Virus record (IMG/VR): IMGVR_UViG_3300001783_000060
Coordinates: 1 to 44,659 of that record
DNA length: 44,659 nt
Source: a virus
Direction: 5' to 3' (one strand)
This document shows positions 22,814 to 30,204 of this stretch, one piece after another; position 1 is the first letter of the stretch; each line of letters begins with the position of its first letter. A program made the translations under genes and the position numbers. Below the pieces are notes generated by a model. The model ran no database searches and had not been told where the DNA came from. It worked only from the letters and a program-made list of their open reading frames with translations.

Positions 22814-24772
22814 TCAGCGAAGCCAACGGCTTCGGATGACGCGTCGACCGGTATTGCGGGTTCCAGAAGCAGCGAGGCCACCGCTGGGGGTGGCCTCGTT
22901 CAATTCGATGTCGTGGATGGGCGGTGGCTCATCCGGTGGGGGTGCTACCCCCAGTTGCCGCTCCAGTTCGCGCCAGTGGCGTTCCTCGAAGCGATCCAGT
23001 CCCGCGCTGGATGCGGCCGCGCGGGCGTAGACATAGCAGTCCAGGGCCTCGTTGCGCTCTCGCATCTTTTGCCACTCGCGCACCGGGAAGCCGTTGCGGT
23101 CGCGGCGGGTGATCAATTGCTCCGCGCAGAGCTGCTGGATGAACTCGGCGTCGATCTTCGGCAGATGGACGAACCCGGCAGGAAACTCCGGGGTCAAGCC
23201 GTCCTCGCCGACGTCCGCGCCCTTGCGCAGGTTGTTGTAGAACTCCAGCTTGGCGATGCCGCCCGCCACCGTGAACACCTTGATGCCCCGGCGCAGCTTC
23301 TTGCCGCCCTGCGAGACATCGATGGCCGTGGGCGTGCCGATCAGGGCCGCGCCGCGCGGCACGCCCTTGACCGCCATCACGCGCGCATCGTGGCAGGCAC
23401 GCACGAAGGCGTAGGCTTCCTGCGTGGCAAAACCGGTGTCCAGCGCGAAGCGCGCCAGCGGCATTGCCGCGCCCGATGCGTGCGTCCACTGCTCGGCCAG
23501 CATCGCGGCCAGGGCTTTCCACACCGCGTCGCGGGCGGTGTCACCCATCAGCACGCGATGCTCGACCAGCCACGATTCCTTGCCGCGCCCGAAGGCCCAG
23601 ACCGAGGCCTCGATGCGATCCTTCTGCACGTCCGCGCCGCCAACCAGCAGCAGACCGCCTTGCGGCACGCTGCCGATGCGGTACTCCTCGCGGCGCTCGA
23701 CCAGACGTTGCCAGTCGGGCGCTTCGCCTTCCTCGACCCAGGTTTCGCCCAGCTCGGTGTTCTTGAAGGTCTTGATCGCGGCGGCCGATCCCGACTCCTT
23801 GTTGACGGCGGCTTCCCACGCGGCAGCGATGTCACGCCAGGAGCGCCAGCCCACCGGGCTGTACAGCGACGACAGGTGAAAGCCTGCCGTCTTGCCCTGT
23901 GCCATCGAACGCCATTCGCCACGCTCCAGCATCCACGTCTTGTGGTGCTCGGAAATCGCGGTGTCGCAGGACTCGCAGATGTATGCGGCGGTTTCCGGTT
24001 GCCCCTTATCCCAGCGCAGTTGCTCGAAGCGCAACCACTGCGGGTGGTTGCAGTGTGGGCACGGCACGAAGTAGCGGCGTTGGTCGCTGGCCTCGTATTC
24101 GCGTTCGATGGCCGAGGCCCCCGAGATCGTCGGCGTCGACACGATAAAGATCTTGCGCCGGGCAAAGGTGCGCGTGCGCGCCTCGGCCAGCGAGATCGCA
24201 TCGCCTTCACCCTCGACGTCCAGCGGATACCCGTCAACCTCGTCAAGGAACAGGTAGCGCACCGGCATCGAGCGCAAGCCTACCGCGCTGTTCGCGCCGG
24301 TCATCACCAGCACGCCACCCCGGAACTCCTTGGCCAGAATCGTGTTGCCCGAATCCCGGCTGCGCGCGGGTGCGATCAGTTCCGCCAGCGCCGCAGACTC
24401 CTCGATCAGCGGGTCGATCCGCTGCTTGGAGTTGCGCTTGGCCATCTCCACCGTCGGCCAGACCGCCATCATCGGTCCCGGCGCGTGGTGAATGACGTAG
24501 CCGATCCAGTTCGACCCCATCTCGGTCGCACCGAGCTGCGCTGCCTTCATGAACACCACACGCTCGACCGACGAGGTCGGCGACAGGCAATCCATGATCG
24601 CCTTCAGGTAGGGCGTGCGGCTGGTGCGCCAGCGCCCCGGCTCGGCAGACGCCTTGCTGGAGAGCATCCTGTGGCGATCTGACCATTCCGATACCGTGAG
24701 CAGCGGGTCGGGAGTGAGCCCATCGCGCCACGCCCGTTCGATTTCCTGCGCGCCTTCGTAGTCCATCGTCAT
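22814..24772 (-). CDS. Terminase large subunit (GpA family)
   Basis: 652 aa. The ATPase domain shows the Walker A-like region VVFMKAAQLGATEMG (about 74-86) and Walker B LFLDEVDGYP (about 174-182). A zinc-ribbon pair, CPHCNHPQW and CESCDTA, lies near residues 237 and 270, as is typical of lambda GpA. The C-terminal nuclease half includes LVGGADVQKDRIEASVWAFG and FALDTGFATQEAYAFV. It cuts and pumps phage DNA with TerS. The ATG at 24772 overlaps the TerS stop (ATGA). The family mostly packages from cos sites, so cohesive ends are expected, though no cos site could be identified. Confidence 0.96.
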   Translation of the reverse strand: MTMDYEGAQEIERAWRDGLTPDPLLTVSEWSDRHRMLSSKASAEPGRWRTSRTPYLKAIMDCLSPTSSVERVVFMKAAQLGATEMGSNWIGYVIHHAPGPMMAVWPTVEMAKRNSKQRIDPLIEESAALAELIAPARSRDSGNTILAKEFRGGVLVMTGANSAVGLRSMPVRYLFLDEVDGYPLDVEGEGDAISLAEARTRTFARRKIFIVSTPTISGASAIEREYEASDQRRYFVPCPHCNHPQWLRFEQLRWDKGQPETAAYICESCDTAISEHHKTWMLERGEWRSMAQGKTAGFHLSSLYSPVGWRSWRDIAAAWEAAVNKESGSAAAIKTFKNTELGETWVEEGEAPDWQRLVERREEYRIGSVPQGGLLLVGGADVQKDRIEASVWAFGRGKESWLVEHRVLMGDTARDAVWKALAAMLAEQWTHASGAAMPLARFALDTGFATQEAYAFVRACHDARVMAVKGVPRGAALIGTPTAIDVSQGGKKLRRGIKVFTVAGGIAKLEFYNNLRKGADVGEDGLTPEFPAGFVHLPKIDAEFIQQLCAEQLITRRDRNGFPVREWQKMRERNEALDCYVYARAAASSAGLDRFEERHWRELERQLGVAPPPDEPPPIHDIELNEATPSGGLAASGTRNTGRRVIRSRWLR

Positions 24773-25338
24773 CAATCAACGCGCGGACGCAACTCGCCCA
24801 ACTCAATCAAGTGCTCGCGCACGGCAGATTCGAGCGCCACGTGCATCTGGTGCGCGTCGATGCCGAGCGTGGACGCCATCTGGCCGGAGACGCGCGCAGG
24901 CCAGTTCAACCACGCATCACGCTCGATGCGCGCGAGCTTGAAAACGTGTGCCACGGCCTGCGCCCGATCCACCAGTTCCTTCTTGCGGTGCGCCAGCTCC
25001 AGGTTGTTGAGCTTGGCTTTGAGCACCTCGTTGACCGTGCGCGCTTGCAAGAGCGAGGTGCCACTGGCCGACATCGGCGCTGTGCTGGCGTCGACGGCAT
25101 CGCGCTGCGTTGCTGCTTCGTCCGTCGCGGCCACGCGCCGCGCTTTCGCAGTGCTGACCTTCTCTGGCGCAGCGGCGCTGCGCGGCTGCAATGTGTTTTG
25201 TGCCCACTGGGCGTCCGCCGTGTCCGGATCAATCGTGCCGTCAGGCAGCGGTGTGATCCGCCCGGTGTCGATGGCCTTTTTCACGGCCACGTGCGACACG
25301 CCACGGTGGCGCGCGTAGGCGCGAATCGAGAGTCCCAT
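24772..25338 (-). CDS. Terminase small subunit (Nu1-like)
   Basis: 188 aa, starting MGLSIRAYARHRGVSHVAVKKAIDTG, a winged HTH DNA-recognition start, followed by the conserved opening ITPLPDGTIDPDTADAQWAQNT, an Ala/Ser-rich linker, and a helical C-terminus (NEVLKAKLNNLELAHRKKELVDRAQAVAHVFKLARIERDAWLNWPARV). It recognises the packaging site and loads TerL. GAAGGTG stands a few bases before the ATG at 25338, which is preferred over the GTG at 25350. The three plus-strand accessory genes begin only about 100 nt upstream, reading away from it. Confidence 0.92.
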   Translation of the reverse strand: MGLSIRAYARHRGVSHVAVKKAIDTGRITPLPDGTIDPDTADAQWAQNTLQPRSAAAPEKVSTAKARRVAATDEAATQRDAVDASTAPMSASGTSLLQARTVNEVLKAKLNNLELAHRKKELVDRAQAVAHVFKLARIERDAWLNWPARVSGQMASTLGIDAHQMHVALESAVREHLIELGELRPRVD

Positions 25339-25379
25339 CGTCACCTTCACTCATTTGTTCGTCATGTCGGCAGATTGAG

Positions 25380-25444
25380 CTTGGCTTCCATCGGGAACAG
25401 CGCGTTCATCACGTCACGCCAACCAACCCCGAAAGGAAAACGCC
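25380..25444 (+). promoter_or_regulatory. Repeated plus-strand leader, copy 1
   Basis: CTTGGCTTC at 25380-25388, then exactly 9 nt, then CAGCGCGTT at 25398-25406 (followed by CATCAC), then CCCCGAAAGGA and the ATG at 25445. It matches three other leaders in the window. This copy lacks the upstream hairpin arm. In the LGF frame the leader ends CCA TGA with the TGA overlapping the gene's ATG. Confidence 0.75.
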
Positions 25445-25651
25445 ATGAGCCAGATCGACACCATCCTCACCCTCATCGCCCAGAAGCATCTCGGCATCGA
25501 AACCCTGCAAACCCGCAACGCCGACAGCCTCGACTTCCACGACACGGCGGTTTGGTGCCTCAAGGACGCGTTGGAAGCGGCCTTCAAGGCGGGCGTCGAA
25601 TTTGGCGTATCGAGCCCGAAGGCCTCGGACGCAGAAATCGCCAAGGACTGA
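25445..25651 (+). CDS. DUF6900-like small accessory protein
   Basis: 68 aa, starting MSQIDTILTLIAQKHLGIET. It contains the motif LQTRNADSLDFHDTAVWCLKDALEAAFKAGVEFG, which I recognise from DUF6900, a short alpha-helical family in phages, plasmids and genomic islands; function unknown. It has a sound ribosome site (GAAAGGA) and the repeated leader. It is transcribed against the surrounding late operon, so it probably belongs to an inserted 'moron'-type cassette with the next two genes. Stop TGA at 25649-25651. Confidence 0.8.
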   Translation: MSQIDTILTLIAQKHLGIETLQTRNADSLDFHDTAVWCLKDALEAAFKAGVEFGVSSPKASDAEIAKD

Positions 25652-25663
25652 TTGGAAACCGAC

Positions 25664-25744
25664 GAAGCCAAGCAGAAAGCGCTTGGCTTCAGTCCCAGAC
25701 AGCGCGTTCATCACATCGTCATCCACCCCCCGAAGGAGCAGCCC
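25664..25744 (+). promoter_or_regulatory. Repeated plus-strand leader, copy 2, with perfect hairpin
   Basis: GAAGCCAAGC (25664-25673), a 7-nt loop, and GCTTGGCTTC (25681-25690) form a perfect 10-bp stem. Nine bases after it comes CAGCGCGTT (25700-25708), then CATCAC, CCCCCCGAAGGAG and the ATG at 25745. It is the most complete of the four copies. The LGF..RQRVHH frame runs into the DUF3489 gene without a stop and could start at a TTG (25652). Confidence 0.75.
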
Positions 25745-26308
25745 ATGACCACCACCAACCTGACCCCGGCCCAACACGCCATCCTGGCAAAAGCCATCAA
25801 CACCAGCGCAGGCAAGATCGACTGGTTCCCCGACAACATCAAAGGCGGCGCGCGCAAGAAGGTGCTCGACGGGTTGTTCAACCGTGCCCTGATCACCACC
25901 GACGGCACTGACTGGTTCGTCGCCGCCGAGGGCTACGACGCCCTGGGTATGCCGCGCCCCGGCGTAAACAGGAACAGCATCGGTCCGTTCGAAGCCCATC
26001 TCGACCAGATCATCGCCAACGCTGAAGGCGCGCAAGCCGCCGCGAGTGATCCCGAACTGGAAGCCGCCGTAACCGCCGCCGAAGCAACGTGGGCCAAGCC
26101 GCGCACCCGCGACAACAGCAAGCAAGCCGAAGTGATCCGGATGCTGCAACGCCCCGAAGGCGCAACCATCGGCCAGATCTGCACCGCCACCGGTTGGCAG
26201 GCACACACGGTGCGCGGCACCTTTGCCGGGGCCTTCAAGAAGAAGCTGGGCCTGACCATCGTGTCGGACAAGCCGCAGGGCGGCGAGCGGGTCTACCGCA
26301 TCGCCTGA
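25745..26308 (+). CDS. DUF3489 domain protein
   Basis: 187 aa. The N-terminal half (MTTTNLTPAQHAILAKAI, then KIDWFPDNIKGGARKKVLDGLFNRALITTDG, then FVAAEGYDALG) is a winged-helix-like unit. The C-terminal half (KQAEVIRMLQRPEGATIGQICTATGWQAHTVRGTFAGAFKKKLGLTIVSDKPQGGERVYRI) is the DUF3489 motif, also HTH-like. Two HTH-like units suggest DNA or RNA binding, perhaps regulation; function is not established. GAAGGAG lies 6 nt before the ATG at 25745; the longer in-frame extension from 25652 is the leader. It is part of the plus-strand cassette. Confidence 0.85.
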   Translation: MTTTNLTPAQHAILAKAINTSAGKIDWFPDNIKGGARKKVLDGLFNRALITTDGTDWFVAAEGYDALGMPRPGVNRNSIGPFEAHLDQIIANAEGAQAAASDPELEAAVTAAEATWAKPRTRDNSKQAEVIRMLQRPEGATIGQICTATGWQAHTVRGTFAGAFKKKLGLTIVSDKPQGGERVYRIA

Positions 26309-26325
26309 TCAGAATGATCGAAAAA

Positions 26326-26405
26326 GAGGCCAAGCGGCGCTTGGCTTCTCAATCGAACAGCGCGTTACTACGGGTGTCGCAACGATCAACCCGAAGGAGC
26401 CAGAA
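26326..26405 (+). promoter_or_regulatory. Repeated plus-strand leader, copy 3, with wobble hairpin
   Basis: GAGGCCAAGC (26326-26335), a 3-nt loop, and GCTTGGCTTC (26339-26348) form a 10-bp stem in which one A-U of copy 2 is replaced by G-U. Nine bases later comes CAGCGCGTT (26358-26366), then CCCGAAGGAG and the ATG at 26406. Confidence 0.75.
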
Positions 26406-26774
26406 ATGAACACCACCACGCAGATCCCCGCCACCCAGAACGAAGCCTGGGGCTTTTGGGGCACGATGAACGAACACGCCAGCGCCGCATGGCCCCTGGC
26501 GATGACCGCCATCTCGGACGCCACCAGCCAGCCCCTCGAATCGGTTCAGGTCTTCCTCGACAGCCGCCACGGACGCCATTTTGCAGACGACGTCCAGAAC
26601 GGGCTCTATCAGGGCCAGCCCCTGGCGGGCGCGATCAACGCCGCCACCCAACGCTGGATGGGCTGGACGATTGGCCGCCAGACCAGCAAGCAATACGGCA
26701 TCCCGCGCGGCCTGCCTTACCTGACGGGCTTTGTGATTCACTGCGAGATCGTCGACGAGTCGCTCGCCGCCTGA
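26406..26774 (+). CDS. Accessory phage protein, unrecognised
   Basis: 122 aa, starting MNTTTQIPATQNEAWGFWGT. It includes SAAWPLAMTAISDATSQPLESVQVFLDSRHGRHFADDVQNGLYQGQPLAGAINAATQRWMGWTIGRQTSKQYGIPRGLPYLTGFVIHCEI. Homologues of this pattern (FLDSRHGRHFADDV.N......L..AI..A...WM.W.I) occur as small proteins on plasmids and islands, but I know no function. GAAGGAG lies 6 nt before the ATG. Its last 37 nt overlap the 3' end of the minus-strand methyltransferase gene, tail to tail. Confidence 0.75.
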   Translation: MNTTTQIPATQNEAWGFWGTMNEHASAAWPLAMTAISDATSQPLESVQVFLDSRHGRHFADDVQNGLYQGQPLAGAINAATQRWMGWTIGRQTSKQYGIPRGLPYLTGFVIHCEIVDESLAA

Positions 26775-28000
26775 TCAAGCAACGCGCCATCCGCCTCGCG
26801 GGTAGCCTGCTTCCCGGTGAAATCTTCCCACCGACGCACGATCACATCAACGTACTTCGGATCGAGTTCGATCAGCCGCGCGATGCGGCCTGACTTTTCC
26901 GCCGCGATCAGCGTCGTGCCAGAGCCACCGAAGGGATCGAGCACCACGTTGCCGGGGCGGCTCGAATTGCGGATCGCGCGCTCGACCAGCTCGACCGGTT
27001 TCATCGTCGGGTGCAGGTCGTTCTTCTGCGGCTTCTTGATGTTCCAGACGTCGCCCTGGTCGCGGTCACCACACCAGTGGCGTGTCGCCCCCTCGGGCCA
27101 TCCATAGAGGATCGGCTCGTACTGGCGCTGGTAGTCGGCACGACCCAGCGTGAAGGTGTTCTTGGCCCAGATGATGAAAGTCGACCATTTGCCACCGGCG
27201 GCGCGGAAGGCAGCCTGCAGCACATCCAGCTCGCTGGAGGACATCGCCACGTAAATGCCGCCCCGGCAATGCGCCACTGTGGGCGTCAGCGCTGCCAGCA
27301 GGAAGTCGTAGAAGCCATCCCCCAGGTTGTCGTTCAGGATCGCGCGATCCTTACCGCGCATCTTGTCCTTGGCGCTGTTGGCGTAGTTCACGTTGTACGG
27401 CGGGTCGGTGAAGACCATATCCGCCAACGCGCCTTGCATCAGGCGGTCGTAGCTCTCGGCCACGGTTGAGTCGCCGCAAAGCAGCCGGTGCTGGCCCATG
27501 ATCCAGACATCGCCCGGACGCGAGATGGGCGTCTCGCTGACTTCGGGCACCGCATCCTCAGCGGTCTGCCCCTCGTTGTCCGGCTCGTCACCCGCGATCA
27601 GTTCGGCCAGTGCGTCGGCGTCGAACCCGGTGATGTCCAGATCGAAACCATCGAGCTGCAAGGCTTCGAGTTCGATCCGCAGCATCGTGTCGTCCCAGCC
27701 CGCGTTCTCGGCGATGCGGTTGTCTGCAATGACTAGGGCCCGGCGCTGCGTCGGGCTCAGATGATCCAGTACGACGACCGGCACCCGCTCCAGACCCAGC
27801 TTCTGGGCGGCGGCGAGCCGTCCGTGGCCAGCGACGATGATGCCGTCACTGCCCGCCAGGATCGGATTGGTGAATCCAAACTCCGCGATGCTGGCAGCGA
27901 TCTGCGCCACCTGCTCCTCGGAATGGGTGCGCGCGTTGCGGGCGTAGGGCAGCAACTTGCCGGTGGGCCACTGTTCGATCTTGTCGGCCAGCCAGTTCAT
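26738..28000 (-). CDS. ParB-like domain + DNA methyltransferase fusion (DPPY type)
   Basis: 420 aa. Residues 12-130 form a ParB-like nuclease/CTPase fold (LLPYARNARTHSEEQVAQIAASIAEFGFTNPIL, then IIVAGHGRLAAAQKLG). The methyltransferase follows with GDVWIMGQHRLLCGD, catalytic motif IV TDPPYNVNY (DPPY 199-202), and the AdoMet motif LDPFGGSGTTLIAAE near the C-terminus. The order IV before I is the beta class; DPPY favours adenine-N6 methylation. No restriction enzyme gene is near, so it probably marks phage DNA against host restriction. It is translationally coupled (ATGA) to the methyltransferase before it, a clear paralogue. Confidence 0.93.
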   Translation of the reverse strand: MNWLADKIEQWPTGKLLPYARNARTHSEEQVAQIAASIAEFGFTNPILAGSDGIIVAGHGRLAAAQKLGLERVPVVVLDHLSPTQRRALVIADNRIAENAGWDDTMLRIELEALQLDGFDLDITGFDADALAELIAGDEPDNEGQTAEDAVPEVSETPISRPGDVWIMGQHRLLCGDSTVAESYDRLMQGALADMVFTDPPYNVNYANSAKDKMRGKDRAILNDNLGDGFYDFLLAALTPTVAHCRGGIYVAMSSSELDVLQAAFRAAGGKWSTFIIWAKNTFTLGRADYQRQYEPILYGWPEGATRHWCGDRDQGDVWNIKKPQKNDLHPTMKPVELVERAIRNSSRPGNVVLDPFGGSGTTLIAAEKSGRIARLIELDPKYVDVIVRRWEDFTGKQATREADGALLDQAASDSSTISQ

Positions 28001-29430
28001 GCCATCACCTCGGCATCCAGGGTGGTGGCGCGCTCAGCAGCCACCTGCCCGAAGGACTGGCCGGTGGCGATCAAGGTGACCGGCACGCCGGGGTGGTTCT
28101 GCTGGAAGCGTTTGATGGCGACGTCCACGTACTCCGGAGCGATTTCAACGCTTCGGCAGATGCGGCCTGTGCGCTCGGCGGCCAGCATCGTCGTGCCGCT
28201 GCCGCCGAAGGGCTCGAACACGACATCGCCCGCATCCGTGTAGGCCTCGATCACGAACTCCGGCAGCGCCACCGGGAACACGGCTGGGTGGTCGATGTCC
28301 TGGCCGATCTTGCCCTTGTGGCGCATCACGCGGATCACCGAGTCGGGGATGCGGGTGTCTTGCGTGGGCAGCCCCTTGTGCGTCCAGCCGCCCACCTCGC
28401 CATCCTTGCCGCGCATCGCGGTGGACGACCCGTCGGCGCGCAGGTGGGATTCCTGGCCGGCGTGCTTGCAGGGGACGATCTTGTTCGGCTTGCGGCTCTC
28501 CCGGTTGAAGTGGAAGACGAACTCGAAGCTCGGCGCGAAGCGGCCTGCCCAATCGCCGGGCATCCCCGGCCCCTGATCCCAGACGTACCATGCAAAGCGC
28601 CGCCAGCCCTGCTGGCGCATCCAGGATAGCCAAGCGTCCCAGTACGGGATCACTTCGTTATCGCGGTGGATCAGACCCAGGTTGACCAGCACCTGACCGT
28701 CGCCTGCCATCGGCAGGTGCGCGAACACGCCGCGCATCAGGCCGTCCCAATCGGAGATGCCACCTGAGGTGTAGTCGCGCTGGTTGCCGTAGGGTGGCGA
28801 GGTGAAGCACAGGCGAGAGACTTCACCCTGCATCAGCGAAGCGACCACGTCCCGGTCGGTGGCGTCGCCACAGATCAGGCGGTGCGCGCCGATGGCCCAG
28901 ACATCGCCGGGGCGAGACACCGCCACGACGGGTGCTTCCGGCACGTCGTCTGCGGCATCCGGTTCCTCGGTGTCCGGCTCTGCGTCGGCATCGGCATCGG
29001 CATCGGCGTCGGCGTCGGTCACGTCACCGGTGAGCAGTGCCTCGATCTCGGCATCCTCGCAACCGGTCAGAGCGAGGTCGTATCCGGCCTCGGACAGATC
29101 GGCCAGTTCCAGGGCCAGCATCTCCTCGTCCCAGCCCGCATCCAGTGCCAGCCGGTTGTCGGCGATCACCAGTGCCCGCTTCTGCGCGACGGTCAGATGG
29201 GCCAGTTCAATCACCGGCACCTGATCCAGCCCGAGCTTGCGCGCAGCGGCCAGACGCCCGTGCCCGGCGATGATGCCGTTGTCGCCATCGACCAGGATCG
29301 GGTTCGTCCAGCCGTACTCGACGATGCTGGCCGCGATCTTGGCGATCTGGCTCTCGGCGTGCGTGCGCGGATTGCGGGCGTAGGGAATCAGCGCCTCGAC
29401 CTTGCGGTACTCGACGTTGAGCGTGTTCAA
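27997..29430 (-). CDS. ParB-like domain + DNA methyltransferase fusion (SPPY type)
   Basis: 477 aa. The ParB-like domain (about 10-125: ALIPYARNPRTHAESQIAKIAASIVEYGWTNPIL, IIAGHGRLAAARKLG) is joined by an Asp-Ala repeat linker (about 138-150) to a beta-class methyltransferase with DVWAIGAHRLICGD, motif IV TSPPYGNQRDY (210-214), and EPFGGSGTTMLAAE. SPPY is frequent in cytosine-N4 enzymes, so its target may differ from that of the downstream paralogue. The likely start is TTG at 29430 (no ATG nearby), with no clear ribosome site; a start further in cannot be excluded. A terminator-like hairpin ends 13 nt upstream. Confidence 0.9.
   Translation of the reverse strand: MNTLNVEYRKVEALIPYARNPRTHAESQIAKIAASIVEYGWTNPILVDGDNGIIAGHGRLAAARKLGLDQVPVIELAHLTVAQKRALVIADNRLALDAGWDEEMLALELADLSEAGYDLALTGCEDAEIEALLTGDVTDADADADADADAEPDTEEPDAADDVPEAPVVAVSRPGDVWAIGAHRLICGDATDRDVVASLMQGEVSRLCFTSPPYGNQRDYTSGGISDWDGLMRGVFAHLPMAGDGQVLVNLGLIHRDNEVIPYWDAWLSWMRQQGWRRFAWYVWDQGPGMPGDWAGRFAPSFEFVFHFNRESRKPNKIVPCKHAGQESHLRADGSSTAMRGKDGEVGGWTHKGLPTQDTRIPDSVIRVMRHKGKIGQDIDHPAVFPVALPEFVIEAYTDAGDVVFEPFGGSGTTMLAAERTGRICRSVEIAPEYVDVAIKRFQQNHPGVPVTLIATGQSFGQVAAERATTLDAEVMA
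28982..29018 (-). repeat. Hexanucleotide repeat coding an Asp-Ala linker
   Basis: Six in-register GC(A/G)TCG units on the plus strand encode alternating Asp-Ala between the ParB-like and methyltransferase domains. The tract could vary in copy number by slippage without breaking the frame. Confidence 0.75.
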
Positions 29431-29442
29431 AGTGGAAGTCCC

Positions 29443-29480
29443 AAAAGCAAAACCCGCCGAGCGTTGCCGCCGGGCGGGTT
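29443..29480 (-). terminator. Terminator/attenuator-like hairpin just before methyltransferase start
   Basis: On the minus strand an 8-bp stem (AACCCGCC / GGCGGGTT, loop of 14 nt that is itself GC-rich) is followed by TTGCTTTTGG. It lies only 13-50 nt upstream of the TTG start of the methyltransferase. It could end the early transcript, or attenuate transcription into the methyltransferases. Confidence 0.6.
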
Positions 29481-29505
29481 GGGTGAATAAAGATTCTGGT
29501 GGCGT

Positions 29506-29560
29506 GGTAACTGCGCCTGGGGGTGGTAACCGGGGCCGGTAACCTGGCCGACTGGTAACC
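29506..29560. repeat. Four GGTNACC-type palindromic repeats in the 29431-29787 gap
   Basis: GGTAACC occurs at 29525-29531, 29538-29544 and 29554-29560, and GGTAACT at 29506-29512 (start-to-start spacings 19, 13, 16). GGTNACC is palindromic. The rest of the 357-nt gap holds the terminator hairpin, a GACGCT-A5-AGCGTC stem at 29574-29590, and no convincing gene; a minus-strand frame at 29578-29784 lacks a good start. Iterated palindromes suggest a protein-binding or packaging site, unproven. Confidence 0.55.
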
Positions 29561-29787
29561 TTGCCCGCGCCCTGACGCTAAAAAAGCGTCGCGCTCGCGC
29601 CCCCCGCATTGCGATTTGGGAAGGAAGGACCCCTTTTGCCTGGGCCTATTGCCAAGCGCTCGGCCTCAACCGTCACCGCTGTCCAGAAGATAGCCGAAAT
29701 ACTACCCCCGACCGGGCTGTTTTGTTGCAGAACTGCCGGGCCTCGAAACGGACAAGCAAGGCAAAGCAGGGACAAGCGCGGCAAGCA

Positions 29788-30204
29788 TTACCCTAAATTG
29801 CCCACGTTTTTGGAAGGCAACCGCACGCCTTCGCTGTTGAGGTTCGCCGCCACGATCTCCATTGCCCTCTGCCAACGCCGCCACGCCGTCGTCCGGTCGC
29901 AGGCAAAGCGAATCGTGATGTCCCTCCAGCCGTAGCGCTTGGCCCGCATCCACACGAGGTGGCGCTGCTCGACCTCGAGCCACTGCACCCAGCGCATCGT
30001 CTCCAGCATCCGGTCGATGGCCTCGGGGCTTGGTGGGAAGGGTCTGTACACCTTCTCGTCGGCAGCAAAGGCTTCCCACTCCTTGCGAACGAAGGCGGGC
30101 CAGCAATTGAAGTAGCCCTGCACACGTACAGGGGGCAGGCGTCGTCCGGTGGTGGCGGCCTCTTCGAAGCGTGCTGCCACGTCGTCGGTTGTCCACTCAG
30201 CCAT
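29788..30204 (-). CDS. DUF6362-like HTH protein
   Basis: 138 aa, starting MAEWTTDDVAARFEEAATTG. The sequence LPPVRVQGYFNCWPAF, then MLETMRWVQWLEVEQRHLVWMRAKRYGWRDITIRFACDRTTAWRRWQRAMEIVAANLN matches my memory of DUF6362, in which a WL......L.W.RA....W..I..RFG..RTTAWRRW block forms a helix-turn-helix. This is a probable DNA-binding protein of late early-region or packaging control. GGGAGGGA precedes the ATG at 30204, which overlaps the previous gene by 8 nt. It is the last gene of the early operon before the 357-nt gap. Confidence 0.8.
   Translation of the reverse strand: MAEWTTDDVAARFEEAATTGRRLPPVRVQGYFNCWPAFVRKEWEAFAADEKVYRPFPPSPEAIDRMLETMRWVQWLEVEQRHLVWMRAKRYGWRDITIRFACDRTTAWRRWQRAMEIVAANLNSEGVRLPSKNVGNLG

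Noticed and set aside
22913-24682. Long antisense open frame opposite the terminase (589 codons)
   Set aside because: TerL motifs are on the minus strand; the plus frame has shadow composition.
29574-29590. GACGCT-A5-AGCGTC stem as a terminator
   Set aside because: Stem of only 6 bp with the A/T run in the loop rather than after the stem; not terminator-like.
29578-29784. Possible minus-strand ORF in the long gap
   Set aside because: Starts only at TTG without a ribosome site and has no recognisable pattern; kept as non-coding but not fully excluded.
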